A stretch of 64,000 nucleotides of DNA from Rhodococcus phenolicus (lineage in GTDB: Bacteria; Actinomycetota; Actinomycetes; Mycobacteriales; Mycobacteriaceae): NCBI RefSeq assembly GCF_001646785.1, contig NZ_LRRH01000008.1, positions 1 through 64,000 of the forward strand, read 5' to 3'. A program made the position numbers and the translations under genes. The notes under the pieces are model-generated. The model made no database searches. It was not told the DNA's origin and worked only from the letters and a program-made list of their open reading frames with translations. Positions 26,749 through 35,076 of this stretch are shown here, piece by piece; the first letter of the stretch is position 1, and each line of letters opens with the position of its first letter.

Positions 26749-28155
26749 TCAGTCCACCCGGCGGCGCGGCAGCAGCACCCGGAACGTCGCGCCGTGCCCG
26801 ACCTCGCTGTCCACCTCGACGGTGCCGCCGTGTGCGGCGACCAGCGCCGCGACGATCGACAGGCCGAGTCCGCTGCCACCCGACTCGCGGGTGCGCGAAC
26901 TGTCGACCCGGTAGAAGCGTTCGAACACCCGCTCCCGATCCGCTTCGGCCAGGCCGGGCCCGGTGTCGGCGACCTCGAGCACCGCATCGTCGCCGACCGT
27001 CCCCACCCGCACCGTGACCGCCGCATCCGCCGGGGTGTGGGTGATCGCATTGGTGACGAGATTGTCGACGACCTGCCGCAGCCGCACCGCGTCGCCGAGC
27101 ACCTCCGGGGTTCCCGGCCCGTCGATGATCCCGACTCCGATCGTCCGGTCCGGTGCGACGGCACGGGCACCGTGCACGGCGTCGGCGGCGAGCGCGAGCA
27201 GATCCACCGGCTGCCGCTCGATCGGCCGCTGCGCGTCGAGCCGGGCCAGCATGAGCAGATCCTCGACGAGGATTCCCATGCGCCGGGACTCGTTCTCGAT
27301 CCGCGTCATGAGCAGATCGGTGTCGCGGCTGGCGCCCTGCCGGTACAGCTCCGAGAAACCGCGGATCGTGGTCAGCGGCGTGCGTAGCTCGTGCCCGGCG
27401 TCGGCGACGAAGCGGCGCATCTTCTCCTCCGATCGGCGCGCCGACTCCTCCGACGCGGCGGTCGCGGCGAACGCCGACTGGATCTGCGCGAGCATCGTGT
27501 TCAGCGCGACCGACAACCGCCCCACCTCGGTGCGCGGATCCCGCGCGGGTACACGTTCGTGCAGATCACCGCCCGCAATCGCGACCGCGGTGCGTTCCAC
27601 CTCCCGCAGCGGGCGCAGGCTGCGCCGGACGACGAAGTAGCCGGCGACCCCGAGCACGACCAGGACGGCGGCGCCGATCCCGACCTGCAGCACCACGAGC
27701 CGACCGACGGTCTCGTCCGTCTCGTCCAGGCTCATCGCGACGGTGGTGGTGCCGCCGTCCGGGTTGACGGTGGTCAGCAACCGCCATCGGGTGTCGGATC
27801 CGTCGACGGATCCGACGGTCACCGGGTCCGGCGCCGGGGCGTCCGGCAGATCCGGCGAGGCCGACCGGTCGTTGATCGTGACCCGCACCGTGCCGTCCGG
27901 GTTCGTGACCCGCACGTAGAACGGGCTCGGCGGTCGTTCCGGCCCGACCGCCGGAGGCGGCAGCTCCGGGTGTGCACCGAGCGGCCTGGCCCAGCCGTGT
28001 GCGGCGTCGTGCAGGTCGCGGTCGATCCGGCTCAGCAGCGACCCCTGCAGCGCGGACGTCACCGCGACCCCGGACGCCAGCAGACCGAGTCCCGACAACA
28101 CCAGCAGCGCGGCGACGAGGGTGAATCGCAGCGGGAGCGCGGGCAGGCGGCGCAT
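26749..28155 (-). CDS. phoR: Sensor histidine kinase PhoR
   Basis: The 468-residue membrane kinase has two TM segments (about 10-38 and 155-177), an extracytoplasmic sensor of about 115 residues, HAMP linker, and H-box [11 protein letters not shown] with His255. The N ([11 protein letters not shown]), G1 (DTGPGLAE), F (FERFYR) and G2 (GSGLGLSI) boxes follow. Its ATG directly follows the phoP stop with no gap. Pairing with a response regulator very close to mycobacterial PhoP identifies it as PhoR, which in mycobacteria controls lipid, acid-stress and virulence genes. Confidence 0.92.
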   Translation of the reverse strand: MRRLPALPLRFTLVAALLVLSGLGLLASGVAVTSALQGSLLSRIDRDLHDAAHGWARPLGAHPELPPPAVGPERPPSPFYVRVTNPDGTVRVTINDRSASPDLPDAPAPDPVTVGSVDGSDTRWRLLTTVNPDGGTTTVAMSLDETDETVGRLVVLQVGIGAAVLVVLGVAGYFVVRRSLRPLREVERTAVAIAGGDLHERVPARDPRTEVGRLSVALNTMLAQIQSAFAATAASEESARRSEEKMRRFVADAGHELRTPLTTIRGFSELYRQGASRDTDLLMTRIENESRRMGILVEDLLMLARLDAQRPIERQPVDLLALAADAVHGARAVAPDRTIGVGIIDGPGTPEVLGDAVRLRQVVDNLVTNAITHTPADAAVTVRVGTVGDDAVLEVADTGPGLAEADRERVFERFYRVDSSRTRESGGSGLGLSIVAALVAAHGGTVEVDSEVGHGATFRVLLPRRRVD

Positions 28156-28863
28156 CTACTTCGGCTCGCGCATCACGTAACCGACGCCGCGCAACGTGTG
28201 GATGAGGGGCGTGTCGCCGGTGTCGACCTTGCGCCGCAGATACGACACGTACGACTCGACGACACCGACCTCTCCCCCGAAGTCGTAGTTCCAGACGTGG
28301 TCGAGGATGCGCGGCTTGCTGAGCACCGTGCCCGCGTTGACCATGAAGTACCGCAGCAGCGTGAACTCGGTGGGCGAGAGCGACACCGGCTGCCCGGCCT
28401 TCCACACCTCGTGGGTCTCGTCGTCGAGTTCGATGTCCGCGAAGGTGATGCGCGACGACCGGTCGGCCTCGGACACCTTCCCGGCGCGCCGCAGGATCGT
28501 GCGCAGCCGCGCGATGACCTCCTCGAGGCTGAACGGCTTGGTCACGTAGTCGTCCGCGCCGAGGGTCAGGCCCGAGACCTTGTCCTCCACGGTGTCCTTC
28601 GCGGTGAGGAACAGGACGGGGGCGTCGGAGCCATCGGCACGCAGCCGGCGCAACATCCCGAATCCGTCCATACCGGGCATCATGACGTCGAGGATCACCG
28701 CGTCCGGCCGGAACGTCCGGGCACGGTCCAGTCCCTCCGCACCGTTGGAGGCGGTCTCGACCTCGAACCCCTGGAACTTGAGGCTCACCGACAGCAGTTC
28801 GACGATGCTCGGCTCGTCGTCGACGATCAGGATTCGGGCTTCGGGAACGGTCACGCCGTCCAT
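28156..28863 (-). CDS. phoP: Response regulator PhoP
   Basis: OmpR/PhoB-type regulator of 235 residues. The receiver has the acidic pair DDE, phospho-acceptor Asp59 (VILDVMMPGMDG) and Lys109 (YVTKPFSLEE). The winged-helix DNA-binding domain includes GQPVSLSPTEFTLLRYF, WNYDFGG, VESYVSYLRRK and HTLRGVGY. Similarity to M. tuberculosis PhoP runs along the whole chain. The ATG start is chosen; a GTG three codons on is possible. A PhoP-type direct repeat lies 36 bp upstream, suggesting autoregulation. Confidence 0.94.
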   Translation of the reverse strand: MDGVTVPEARILIVDDEPSIVELLSVSLKFQGFEVETASNGAEGLDRARTFRPDAVILDVMMPGMDGFGMLRRLRADGSDAPVLFLTAKDTVEDKVSGLTLGADDYVTKPFSLEEVIARLRTILRRAGKVSEADRSSRITFADIELDDETHEVWKAGQPVSLSPTEFTLLRYFMVNAGTVLSKPRILDHVWNYDFGGEVGVVESYVSYLRRKVDTGDTPLIHTLRGVGYVMREPK

Positions 28864-28898
28864 TGTCTCGGGACCGGCTGCACCGTCGCTGCCGGTTT

Positions 28899-28916
28899 CC
28901 TGTGAGAACGCTGGGA
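28899..28916 (-). promoter_or_regulatory. PhoP box upstream of phoP
   Basis: CCTGTGA-GAAC-GCTGGGA matches the 7+4+7 direct repeat bound by mycobacterial PhoP (GCTGTGA twice, 4-bp gap) at 12 of 14 repeat positions. It lies between phoP and the divergent small Cys-rich gene. Confidence 0.55.
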
Positions 28917-28995
28917 GTGTCGGGTGCCCGTGAGAATGCGGCCGTGCCGGGCGCGCCTCGCACAGGTGTCGGACCGCGGTGTTAACAATGGGGGC

Positions 28996-29202
28996 ATGTC
29001 GTGCTCCGCCTGCCTCGCCGAACTGGACCACTGCCACGGAACCCTCGTGGTGCACTCCACCGTCGAGATCGAGTGCACCGATCCGGACTGCATCGATCTG
29101 GCCTCGGTCCGCCACAGCCTCGTGATCGACTGCTCGGAACTGTCCGCCGGCTGCGGCTGCACCGAGCTGCGGATGTCCGTGACGGCGCTGCGAGCTTCCT
29201 GA
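28996..29202 (+). CDS. Small Cys/His-rich protein, unknown function
   Basis: The 68-residue protein starts at an ATG after GGGGG. It has nine cysteines and three histidines: CSAC, CHG, ECTDPDC, DC and a GCGC pair near the C-terminus. This pattern suggests metal binding, probably zinc, or disulfides. I recognise it only as a conserved actinobacterial small protein. It is divergent from phoP across a PhoP-like box and lies 105 bp before the guanidinium exporter gene. Confidence 0.7.
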   Translation: MSCSACLAELDHCHGTLVVHSTVEIECTDPDCIDLASVRHSLVIDCSELSAGCGCTELRMSVTALRAS

Positions 29203-29252
29203 TCCGGCCGGCCCAGGAAAAGTTCGCTAGACTACAGACCGTCGATCGACAT

Positions 29253-29293
29253 CCGGACGAGCGCACCGTACCCGGCCAGCGACAAGACGGTGC
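29253..29293 (+). ncRNA. Guanidine-III riboswitch (ykkC-III)
   Basis: The 41-base segment opens with CCGGACGAGCGCACCGTACC and closes with GACAAGACGGTGC. It reproduces the conserved core and pseudoknot-forming arms of the actinobacterial guanidine-III aptamer: GCACCGT pairs with ACGGTGC, and CCGG with CCGG. The 3' arm ends two bases before the AGGAG ribosome site of the SMR gene at 29307. Guanidine binding would therefore control translation. TAGACT at 29228-29233 is a plausible -10. Confidence 0.9.
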
Positions 29294-29306
29294 ACAGGAG
29301 CTCGTC

Positions 29307-29621
29307 ATGGCTTGGATCGTTCTCGTCGTCTCCGGTGTCCTCGAAGCGGTGTGGGCCACCGCGCTGAGCCGCTCGGCCGGATTCACCCGCCTCGGCCCGA
29401 CCGTCCTCTTCGCCGTCGCCCTGCTGATCAGCATGGCCGGTCTCGCCTACGCGATGCGCACGCTGCCGGTCGGCACGTCGTACGCGATCTGGGTGGGGAT
29501 CGGCGCGGCCCTGACCGTCGGGTTCGCGATGATCACCGGCGCCGAAGGCGTCTCGGTCGTCAAGGTCCTGCTCATCCTCGGGATCGTCGGCTGCGTCATC
29601 GGGCTGAAAGTCTTGCACTGA
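29307..29621 (+). CDS. gdx: Guanidinium exporter, SMR family (Gdx/SugE)
   Basis: The small multidrug resistance family protein of 104 residues has four TM helices and the conserved TM1 glutamate (SGVLEAVWA). The TLPVGTSYAIWVGIGA stretch marks the SugE/Gdx branch rather than EmrE. Gdx proteins exchange protons for guanidinium as antiparallel dimers. The upstream guanidine-III riboswitch independently supports this substrate. The ATG follows AGGAG by six bases. Confidence 0.93.
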   Translation: MAWIVLVVSGVLEAVWATALSRSAGFTRLGPTVLFAVALLISMAGLAYAMRTLPVGTSYAIWVGIGAALTVGFAMITGAEGVSVVKVLLILGIVGCVIGLKVLH

Positions 29622-29659
29622 ACCGACTTCCGCGCAATCGCTGCGGTTAGAGTGAGCGC

Positions 29660-30493
29660 ATGAATCTGGCGTCCGCGCTCGCATTCCCCCTCCGGGTCGG
29701 CCTGACCGCGGCGGACACCGCGCTCGGACTCGCGGAGTCCGTCATCGGCACGGTCCGCGTGGCGGTCTCCCCGACCACCTATTCGACGCTCGGCGCGGTC
29801 GGCCTCACCGACACCCGCGGGACGCTGGGACTGCTGCAGCAGGTGTCGGCGCTGGCGTCGGACGACCGCCCGCTCGCGAATGCGCTGCGTGCGGGTGGTC
29901 CCCTCGACCGGCTTCTCGCGCCGGGCGGCGCGGTGGACCGGCTCACCGCACCCGGCGGCCCCCTCGAACGCCTGCTCGAGGAAGGCGGTCCGCTCGACCG
30001 GATCACCGCACCCGGCGGACCGCTAGACCGGGTCCTGGCCGACGACGGCGCCCTCGACCGGCTGCTCTCGGAAGGTGGCCTGCTCGATCGGCTCACCGCG
30101 GTCGACGGCCCGCTCGAACGCCTGCTCGCGCGCGAGGGCGCGGTCGAGCGGCTCACCGCGCCGGGCGGCATCGTCGACACCGCGATCAAGCCGGGCGGCG
30201 TCGTCGAACGTGCCCTCGCAGAGGGCGGCGTGCTCGACGTCCTGCTCTCCGAACGCGGCGCCCTCGAACGCCTGCTCGCCGAAGGCGGGCCGCTCGACCA
30301 GATCGTCGCGCTGTCGGAAACCCTCGCCCAGCTGACCCCGGGTGTTCAGCAGATGGGTGCGAGCATCGACCTGCTGCAGGAAACCGTGGAGCTGCTGCGC
30401 GGCGCCGTCGGACCCCTCGGCGACCTCGCCGGGAAGCTGCCCGGACGGTGGCTGCGCAGCGGCGGCAAGGGCGAACTGCCCCCGCCCGTCTGA
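29660..30493 (+). CDS. Decapeptide-repeat protein, unknown function
   Basis: The 277-residue protein has three parts. Residues 1-78 are amphipathic and partly hydrophobic (LASALAFPLRVGLTAADTAL). Residues 79-218 form 14 contiguous 10-residue units with consensus G-G-x-(L/V)-(D/E)-R-(L/I/V)-(L/T)-(A/S)-(P/E). The C-terminal part (about 219-277) has a predicted amphipathic helix (MGASIDLLQETVELLRGAVG) and a basic Pro tail. No catalytic motif or clear membrane span is visible. Regular Leu/Val spacing suggests a helical or beta solenoid, possibly a scaffold or lipid-associated protein. I do not recognise a named family. Confidence 0.8.
   Translation: MNLASALAFPLRVGLTAADTALGLAESVIGTVRVAVSPTTYSTLGAVGLTDTRGTLGLLQQVSALASDDRPLANALRAGGPLDRLLAPGGAVDRLTAPGGPLERLLEEGGPLDRITAPGGPLDRVLADDGALDRLLSEGGLLDRLTAVDGPLERLLAREGAVERLTAPGGIVDTAIKPGGVVERALAEGGVLDVLLSERGALERLLAEGGPLDQIVALSETLAQLTPGVQQMGASIDLLQETVELLRGAVGPLGDLAGKLPGRWLRSGGKGELPPPV
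29894..30313 (+). repeat. Coding tandem repeat, 30-bp period, 14 units
   Basis: Fourteen adjacent 30-base units encode the decapeptide array. Units are diverged at the DNA level but keep the Gly-Gly and Asp/Glu-Arg codon blocks. There are no spacers, so it is not a CRISPR. Confidence 0.85.
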
Positions 30494-30542
30494 CCACGGA
30501 TGGACAACCGAGCATCCGACACCGAATCGACCGAGGACGGAC

Positions 30543-30716
30543 ATGAACGGCAAGAGCCGCAGCACATCGAACATTCGTCTCGGCGTGGCCGTGGCGACGA
30601 CGGTGCTCGTCACCACAGCTCTGGCGCTGGTCGCGGCGGACATCCGGTCCGGATCCGGGGTCGGGGCGGACGCATGGCGGGCGGACCCGATCGGACCCGA
30701 CGACCTGGCCGGGTGA
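30543..30716 (+). CDS. Small membrane-anchored protein, hypothetical
   Basis: A predicted 57-residue protein with one hydrophobic segment (about residues 12-33, RLGVAVATTVLVTTALALVA) after a basic N-terminus, then an Asp/Gly-rich tail. GAGGACGGAC precedes the ATG. It could be a single-pass membrane protein or an exported peptide. It follows the repeat-protein gene by 49 bp in the same direction. No family recognised. Confidence 0.45.
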   Translation: MNGKSRSTSNIRLGVAVATTVLVTTALALVAADIRSGSGVGADAWRADPIGPDDLAG

Positions 30717-30741
30717 GGCGAGCCCGCACACGCAGCGATCG

Positions 30742-30816
30742 TGGAGCCCCCTGTCGGGATTGAACCGACGACCTTTCGCTTACAAGGCGAGTGCTCTACC
30801 ACTGAGCTAAGGAGGC
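30742..30816 (-). tRNA. tRNA-Thr (anticodon TGT)
   Basis: The minus strand folds into a complete cloverleaf of 75 nt with encoded CCA. The acceptor stem is GCCTCCT/AGGGGGC, the D arm TAGCTCAGTGGTAGAGCA, the anticodon loop CTTGTAA (anticodon TGT), and the T arm GTCGGTTCAATCCCGAC. TATGAT on the minus strand at 30831-30836 is a plausible -10. Confidence 0.96.
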
Positions 30817-30938
30817 AGTGGAGCGCGCTCATCATATAGGCACCGCGCGTGCCGCGCGCCACCGCCCGGTTTGGTTACGGTGGGTTGCATGATTCACCCG
30901 GTACAGACCCTGATCCCGGTCCCTGGGGGCGCGCGACG

Positions 30939-32435
30939 GTGAATGTGCTGAGTGCGGTTCTCGGAAAACTCGTTCTGGATCGCCGGGCGACCGTCGACGC
31001 CGTGACCGCGGCGCCGGCACCGCTGCAGCCGATCGATCTGACGGACGATGCGACCGTCGCCGAAGCCCTCGACGTCGCGGTCCGGGTCGGTGAGGTGCTC
31101 CTCGCCGCCGGTACGGGCGCGATCGACACGTCGGACCAGGTGCAGTTCGTCGCGGCGACCTACGGGCTGGCCCGGTGCGACGTGGACGTCACCTACAACT
31201 CGATCGTGCTGTCGGCACATCGCGGTCCGACGATGCCGCCGGCGAGCACGATGCGGATCGTGCACTACCGGTCCATGGACTTCACCCGGCTCGCGGCGGT
31301 GGACCGGCTGACGCGCCGGATCCGGCGGGATGCGATCTCACCTGCCCAGGCCCGCGAGGAACTGCTCGCGATCACCTCCGCCCCGCACCCCTACCACCGG
31401 TGGGTCGCGACGTTCGCGTGGTCGGCGATGGCCGCGTCGATCGCGGTGCTGCTCGGCGGTGGCCTGCTCGTCGCGGCGGTCGCGTTCGCGTCGACGCTGG
31501 TGATCGACCGGGTGAACCGGTACCTCAACGGGCTGGGTCTGCCGTTCTTCTTCCAGCACCTGGTCGGCGGCATCATCGCGACCGCCCCGGCGATCACGCT
31601 GTACGCGTTCCGGGAACAGCTGGGCGTCTCGGTGTCACCGGGACTGATCATCGCGGCCGGGGTGACGGTGCTGTTGTCGGGCCTGTCGCTGGTCGGTTCG
31701 GTGCAGGACGCGATCACGGGTGCACCCATCACGGCGTCGGCCCGGTTCTTCGAACTGGTCATGATGACCGGCGGGATCATCGCGGGCGTCGCGACGACGC
31801 TGCGGGTTGCCGCCGTGCTGGGTTCGGAACTTCCGGTCATCAGCTATGTCGCGCCCCCGGATCTGACCCAGTTGCCGACGAAGGTCGCGGCCGGTGCCGC
31901 CGCGTCGCTGTTCTTCGCGCTGGCCTGTTATGCCGAGCGGCGGGCGCTGACGGCGGCGGCGCTGGGCGGTGCGACCGGCGCGCTGGTGTATCAGCTGGCG
32001 CTGGGGTTGAACGTGGGTCCGATCATCGCGTCGGCGACCGCCGCGACGGTGGTCGGCTTCGCCGGTGGCCTGATGGCCCGCCGCGCCCTCACTCCGCCCT
32101 TGGTCGTCGCGGTCGCCGGTATCACACCGCTGCTGCCCGGCCTGGCGCTCTATCGCGGCCTGTACGCGATCCTGCAGTCCGAGCTGCTGGTCGGGCTGAC
32201 AGCCCTGTTCGCCGCGTTCGGGATCGGCTGCGGGCTGGCGGCCGGGGTCACGCTCGGCGAGTGGATGGCCCGTACCGCGCGTTACCCGCGGAGCATGCGC
32301 CGGTCGGGTGGGCTGCGCCGTCCGTCGCTGCGCCGGACCCGGGCGCGGCGGACGCGGGCGGATGAGCTCGCCCCGGAAACGGCGAAAGTCACGCCGCGCT
32401 TCGTTCGCTTGCGGCGTGACTTTCGGAGAAGCTGA
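30939..32435 (+). CDS. thrE: Threonine/serine exporter family protein (ThrE-like)
   Basis: The 498-residue membrane protein has two parts as in C. glutamicum ThrE: a soluble N-terminal DUF1212-type domain (about 1-150) with GTGAIDTSDQVQF and DVTYNSIVLS, and about ten TM helices after residue 170. It would export threonine or serine by proton antiport. The GTG start overlaps the stop of a possible 17-codon leader frame (30889-30942) as GTGA; an upstream GTG at 30849 is an alternative. The last codons run through a perfect 14-bp hairpin that probably terminates transcription. A tRNA-Thr gene is divergent. Confidence 0.82.
   Translation: MNVLSAVLGKLVLDRRATVDAVTAAPAPLQPIDLTDDATVAEALDVAVRVGEVLLAAGTGAIDTSDQVQFVAATYGLARCDVDVTYNSIVLSAHRGPTMPPASTMRIVHYRSMDFTRLAAVDRLTRRIRRDAISPAQAREELLAITSAPHPYHRWVATFAWSAMAASIAVLLGGGLLVAAVAFASTLVIDRVNRYLNGLGLPFFFQHLVGGIIATAPAITLYAFREQLGVSVSPGLIIAAGVTVLLSGLSLVGSVQDAITGAPITASARFFELVMMTGGIIAGVATTLRVAAVLGSELPVISYVAPPDLTQLPTKVAAGAAASLFFALACYAERRALTAAALGGATGALVYQLALGLNVGPIIASATAATVVGFAGGLMARRALTPPLVVAVAGITPLLPGLALYRGLYAILQSELLVGLTALFAAFGIGCGLAAGVTLGEWMARTARYPRSMRRSGGLRRPSLRRTRARRTRADELAPETAKVTPRFVRLRRDFRRS
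32384..32424. terminator. Strong hairpin inside the 3' end of the exporter gene
   Basis: GAAAGTCACGCCGC and GCGGCGTGACTTTC form a perfect 14-bp stem with a 13-base loop. It serves the convergent exporter and mbtH transcripts; the two stop codons are only three bases apart. Confidence 0.8.
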
Positions 32436-32438
32436 AGG

Positions 32439-32678
32439 TCAGGCGTTGCCCTGACGAGCCTTCTCGTCGGCTTCCATGGCGTCGCGGAGGCTCTTCGGAC
32501 GCATGTCGGTCCAGTTCTGCTCGACGTACTCGACGCACGCAGCGCGCGATTCCTCGCCGAACACGACTCGCCATCCCTGCGGGACCTCAGCGAAGGTCGG
32601 CCACAGCGAATACTGCTCCTCGTCGTTCACGAGGACGTAGAAACGGCCGTCTTCGTCATCAAATGGATTCGTGCTCAT
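32439..32678 (-). CDS. mbtH: MbtH-like protein
   Basis: The 79-residue MbtH protein activates and stabilises NRPS adenylation domains. The family signature is clear: [24 protein letters not shown], then [10 protein letters not shown], and [12 protein letters not shown] near the end. Its ATG overlaps the stop of the ornithine monooxygenase gene by four bases (ATGA). No NRPS gene is present in the window, so it probably serves an assembly line encoded elsewhere. Confidence 0.95.
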   Translation of the reverse strand: MSTNPFDDEDGRFYVLVNDEEQYSLWPTFAEVPQGWRVVFGEESRAACVEYVEQNWTDMRPKSLRDAMEADEKARQGNA

Positions 32679-34054
32679 CTCGCCTCACTTGTTGCGTAGG
32701 TGTGCTGGTCGGGAATCCTACCAAGGAGCGGGAGCTCGCCATGGGCGCCCGGCGGGTTCGCCCGGCGTCGTTCCAGCACTGCACCGAGGATCTCACCGGC
32801 CCGGATCGCCGAGTTCGACAGCAGCGACGCGGTGATGCCGTGGGTCTTCTCGGTGCCGCCCTGCAGATAGATTCCGCCGTCCACGCCGGCGGGGGCGGGC
32901 AACCGGTAGTCGCGGTCGACCTGGTGCAACGGCATGTCGGCGGGCGCGAGCTCTCCGAGCAGCGGGGCCAGCGGCGCCGGCGTGAAGCCCGTGGCGAGGA
33001 CGACGGCGTCGCACACGAGGGTGTCGGTGAGTCCGTCGAGTCCGCTGCGCACCTGCACCTCGATGCCGGTCGCGGTCTCGTCGATGCCGGTGACCTCCGA
33101 GGCCCGGCGCATGAACAGGCGTCGCTTGCCCGAGACGCGCTCGCGGTATTCGGTGGCGTAGATCTCGGCGATCAGGTCGGGATCGACGACCGAGTAGTTG
33201 GTGCTGCGATGCAGTTCGAGCAGCCGCTCGCGTTCCGCGTGGGGGGCAGCGTGGAGTTCGTCGACGGTGCCCGGATCGAAGATCCGGTTCGCGTAGGGGC
33301 TGTCGTCGGCCGGGCTGTACCCGAATCGGTTGAAGACGTTGTGCACCTCGGCGCCGGGGTAGTTGCTGTGCAGGTACTGCACGACCTCGGCGGCGGACTG
33401 CCCGGCACCGACCACGACGAACCGCTGGTGCACCGGCGCCGGCATCTCGGCGAGGTGGAACAGGAACTGATGGTTGTGGAAGCAGCGGGCGGATTCGGCG
33501 GCCCACTCGGGGATCCGGGCGCGCAGTCCGATACCCAGGACGATGTTGCGGGCGTGGACGACATCGCCGGACGCGGTGCGCACCGCGAACAGCTCCGCGT
33601 TGCCTGCACCCTCACGGACGGCATCGACGCCGGTGATCTCGGTGCCGTAGCGGATGTCGGCATCGACTCGCCCCGCCGCCCACTGCAGGTAGTCCTGGAA
33701 CTCGTGACGCGTGGGGAAGAAGGTCTGGTGATTCACGAAGTCGACGAGGCGACCGCGATCGTGAAGGTACGAGAAGAAGCTGTAGCTGCTCGTCGGATTC
33801 CGGAAGGTCACCAGGTCCTTCGGGAATGCGATCTGCATCGTCGCGCCTTCGAGGAGCATCCCTGGATGCCAGGAGAACGACGGCTGCTTCTCGAAGAATC
33901 GCGCCCGGACCGGGGACTCGGACGCGGCGGCGTTGTGCTCTTCGATCGCGATGCTCAACGCCAGGTTGGCGGGACCGAACCCGATACCGACGATGTCGAG
34001 AACCTCCCCCGGGGCCTCGGATTCGTCGCTGGGTGTGCTGGATCGATCGGTCAT
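32675..34054 (-). CDS. L-ornithine/lysine N-monooxygenase (siderophore)
   Basis: Flavin-dependent N-hydroxylating monooxygenase (SidA/PvdA/IucD family) of 459 residues. The FAD site [11 protein letters not shown] is at 23-33, the NADPH site [12 protein letters not shown] in the middle and the ATGFTP motif near the C-terminus, with [14 protein letters not shown] typical of the family. It makes an N-hydroxy amino acid, usually N5-hydroxyornithine, for hydroxamate siderophores. GAGAGAG precedes the chosen ATG. Two iron-box-like sequences lie 50-100 bp upstream. It is translationally coupled to mbtH. Confidence 0.92.
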   Translation of the reverse strand: MTDRSSTPSDESEAPGEVLDIVGIGFGPANLALSIAIEEHNAAASESPVRARFFEKQPSFSWHPGMLLEGATMQIAFPKDLVTFRNPTSSYSFFSYLHDRGRLVDFVNHQTFFPTRHEFQDYLQWAAGRVDADIRYGTEITGVDAVREGAGNAELFAVRTASGDVVHARNIVLGIGLRARIPEWAAESARCFHNHQFLFHLAEMPAPVHQRFVVVGAGQSAAEVVQYLHSNYPGAEVHNVFNRFGYSPADDSPYANRIFDPGTVDELHAAPHAERERLLELHRSTNYSVVDPDLIAEIYATEYRERVSGKRRLFMRRASEVTGIDETATGIEVQVRSGLDGLTDTLVCDAVVLATGFTPAPLAPLLGELAPADMPLHQVDRDYRLPAPAGVDGGIYLQGGTEKTHGITASLLSNSAIRAGEILGAVLERRRANPPGAHGELPLLGRIPDQHTYATSEAR

Positions 34055-34106
34055 CAGTCTCTCTCGTGCTCGGGGGCCACAGCCGCAGGCGGGTTCGATC
34101 GACACG

Positions 34107-34151
34107 GCAAAGATAGCTCAGGCTATCCTTGGTTCGGTGAGCCTACCAATA
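34107..34151. promoter_or_regulatory. Two overlapping IdeR-like boxes upstream of the monooxygenase
   Basis: On the minus strand GGATAGCCTGAGC, and on the plus strand GGTGAGCCTACCA, each match 10 of 13 bases of the IdeR core. Their close pairing in front of a siderophore gene supports iron control, though each site is weaker than those at 8.1-8.3 kb. Confidence 0.6.
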
Positions 34152-34275
34152 CTTGCGGTTGTGGTGGGGTGCTCCGTCCGGCGTTTCTCCGACAACGGCA
34201 ACACCCCCGAAACGAGTTGAGCGCGGCGGGATCACGTTCGATCCCACCGCGCCCGGTCGTCGCGAGTCCGTGGCC

Positions 34276-35076
34276 TCAGCCGGCGAGGAAGTCCAGCACC
34301 ACCTTGTTCACTGCCTCGGGCCGCTCGAGATATCCGTAGTGACCGGCATCCGGGATCTCCTCGTACACGGCGTTCGGGATCGCGTCGGCAACCTCCTTCG
34401 ACAGGTACGCCGGGATCATCCGGTCGTCGGCGAACCCGACCGCAAGGCACGGCACCGTCACGGCACGGTAGGCGGAACGCCGATCGAACTCGCGGTCCAT
34501 CGAGAGCTGCGCCCGCACACCGGCCGACGTCTTGCCCCCGGTGAACTCGAAGACGTCGAGCCAGTCCCGCGCGGTGTTCACGTCCACGAGCGAGGCCGGC
34601 GACAGGTTCATCACCGCGGTGACCGCGGCCCGGTACTTGGCCGGCAGTTCGACACCGCTGTCGAACAACTGGCGCTCCCCCTCCGTCAGGGTCAGCTGGA
34701 ACTGGTCCATCCGGGCGTGCCCGGCAAGGAATACGGCCTTGCGCACGAGATCCGGCCGGGCCAGCGCGAGTTCCTGCGCGACACGCGCACCCATCGAAGT
34801 GCCGACGACATACGCCGGCCCGCCGAGCAGTTCGATCAGACCGGCGGTGTCGGCGACGAGGTCGTCGATCGTCATTCCCCCGACGCTCTCCCCCGACGGC
34901 GCGATCCCGCGATTGTCGAACGTGGCGACCCGGTACCCGGCCTTGACCAGCGCCGGCACCTGATGCAGGTCCCACACGCGGCCGGGGCTCCCCGTTCCCA
35001 TGATGAGTACCACGAGGTCTCCGGTCCCCTTGACCTGGTAGTTCAGCGGGATTCCGTTGATCGTCGCGATGGGCAT
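34276..35076 (-). CDS. Alpha/beta hydrolase
   Basis: The 266-residue cytoplasmic alpha/beta-hydrolase begins MPIATINGIPLNYQV. The oxyanion region is IMGTGSPGRVW, the nucleophile elbow VGTSMGARVA, the acid probably in VGFADDRMIP and the base in DAGHYGYLERPE. It resembles enol-lactonase/haloperoxidase-type hydrolases often found beside siderophore or NRPS genes. AGGAAGG precedes the ATG. It lies upstream of the monooxygenase on the same strand, but separated by more than 200 bp containing the iron boxes. Substrate unknown. Confidence 0.85.
   Translation of the reverse strand: MPIATINGIPLNYQVKGTGDLVVLIMGTGSPGRVWDLHQVPALVKAGYRVATFDNRGIAPSGESVGGMTIDDLVADTAGLIELLGGPAYVVGTSMGARVAQELALARPDLVRKAVFLAGHARMDQFQLTLTEGERQLFDSGVELPAKYRAAVTAVMNLSPASLVDVNTARDWLDVFEFTGGKTSAGVRAQLSMDREFDRRSAYRAVTVPCLAVGFADDRMIPAYLSKEVADAIPNAVYEEIPDAGHYGYLERPEAVNKVVLDFLAG

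Noticed and set aside
23727-27170. A 1147-codon minus-strand frame suggesting a purD fusion
   Set aside because: Only the last 417 codons are PurD; the rest is Arg/Pro-rich shadow of the HIT, hydrolase and phoR genes in other frames.
29307-29621. Generic EmrE-type multidrug SMR transporter
   Set aside because: The SugE/Gdx signature and the guanidine-III riboswitch favour guanidinium export.
29894-30313. 30-bp repeats as a possible CRISPR array
   Set aside because: Units are contiguous without spacers, diverged, and keep a reading frame encoding a protein repeat.
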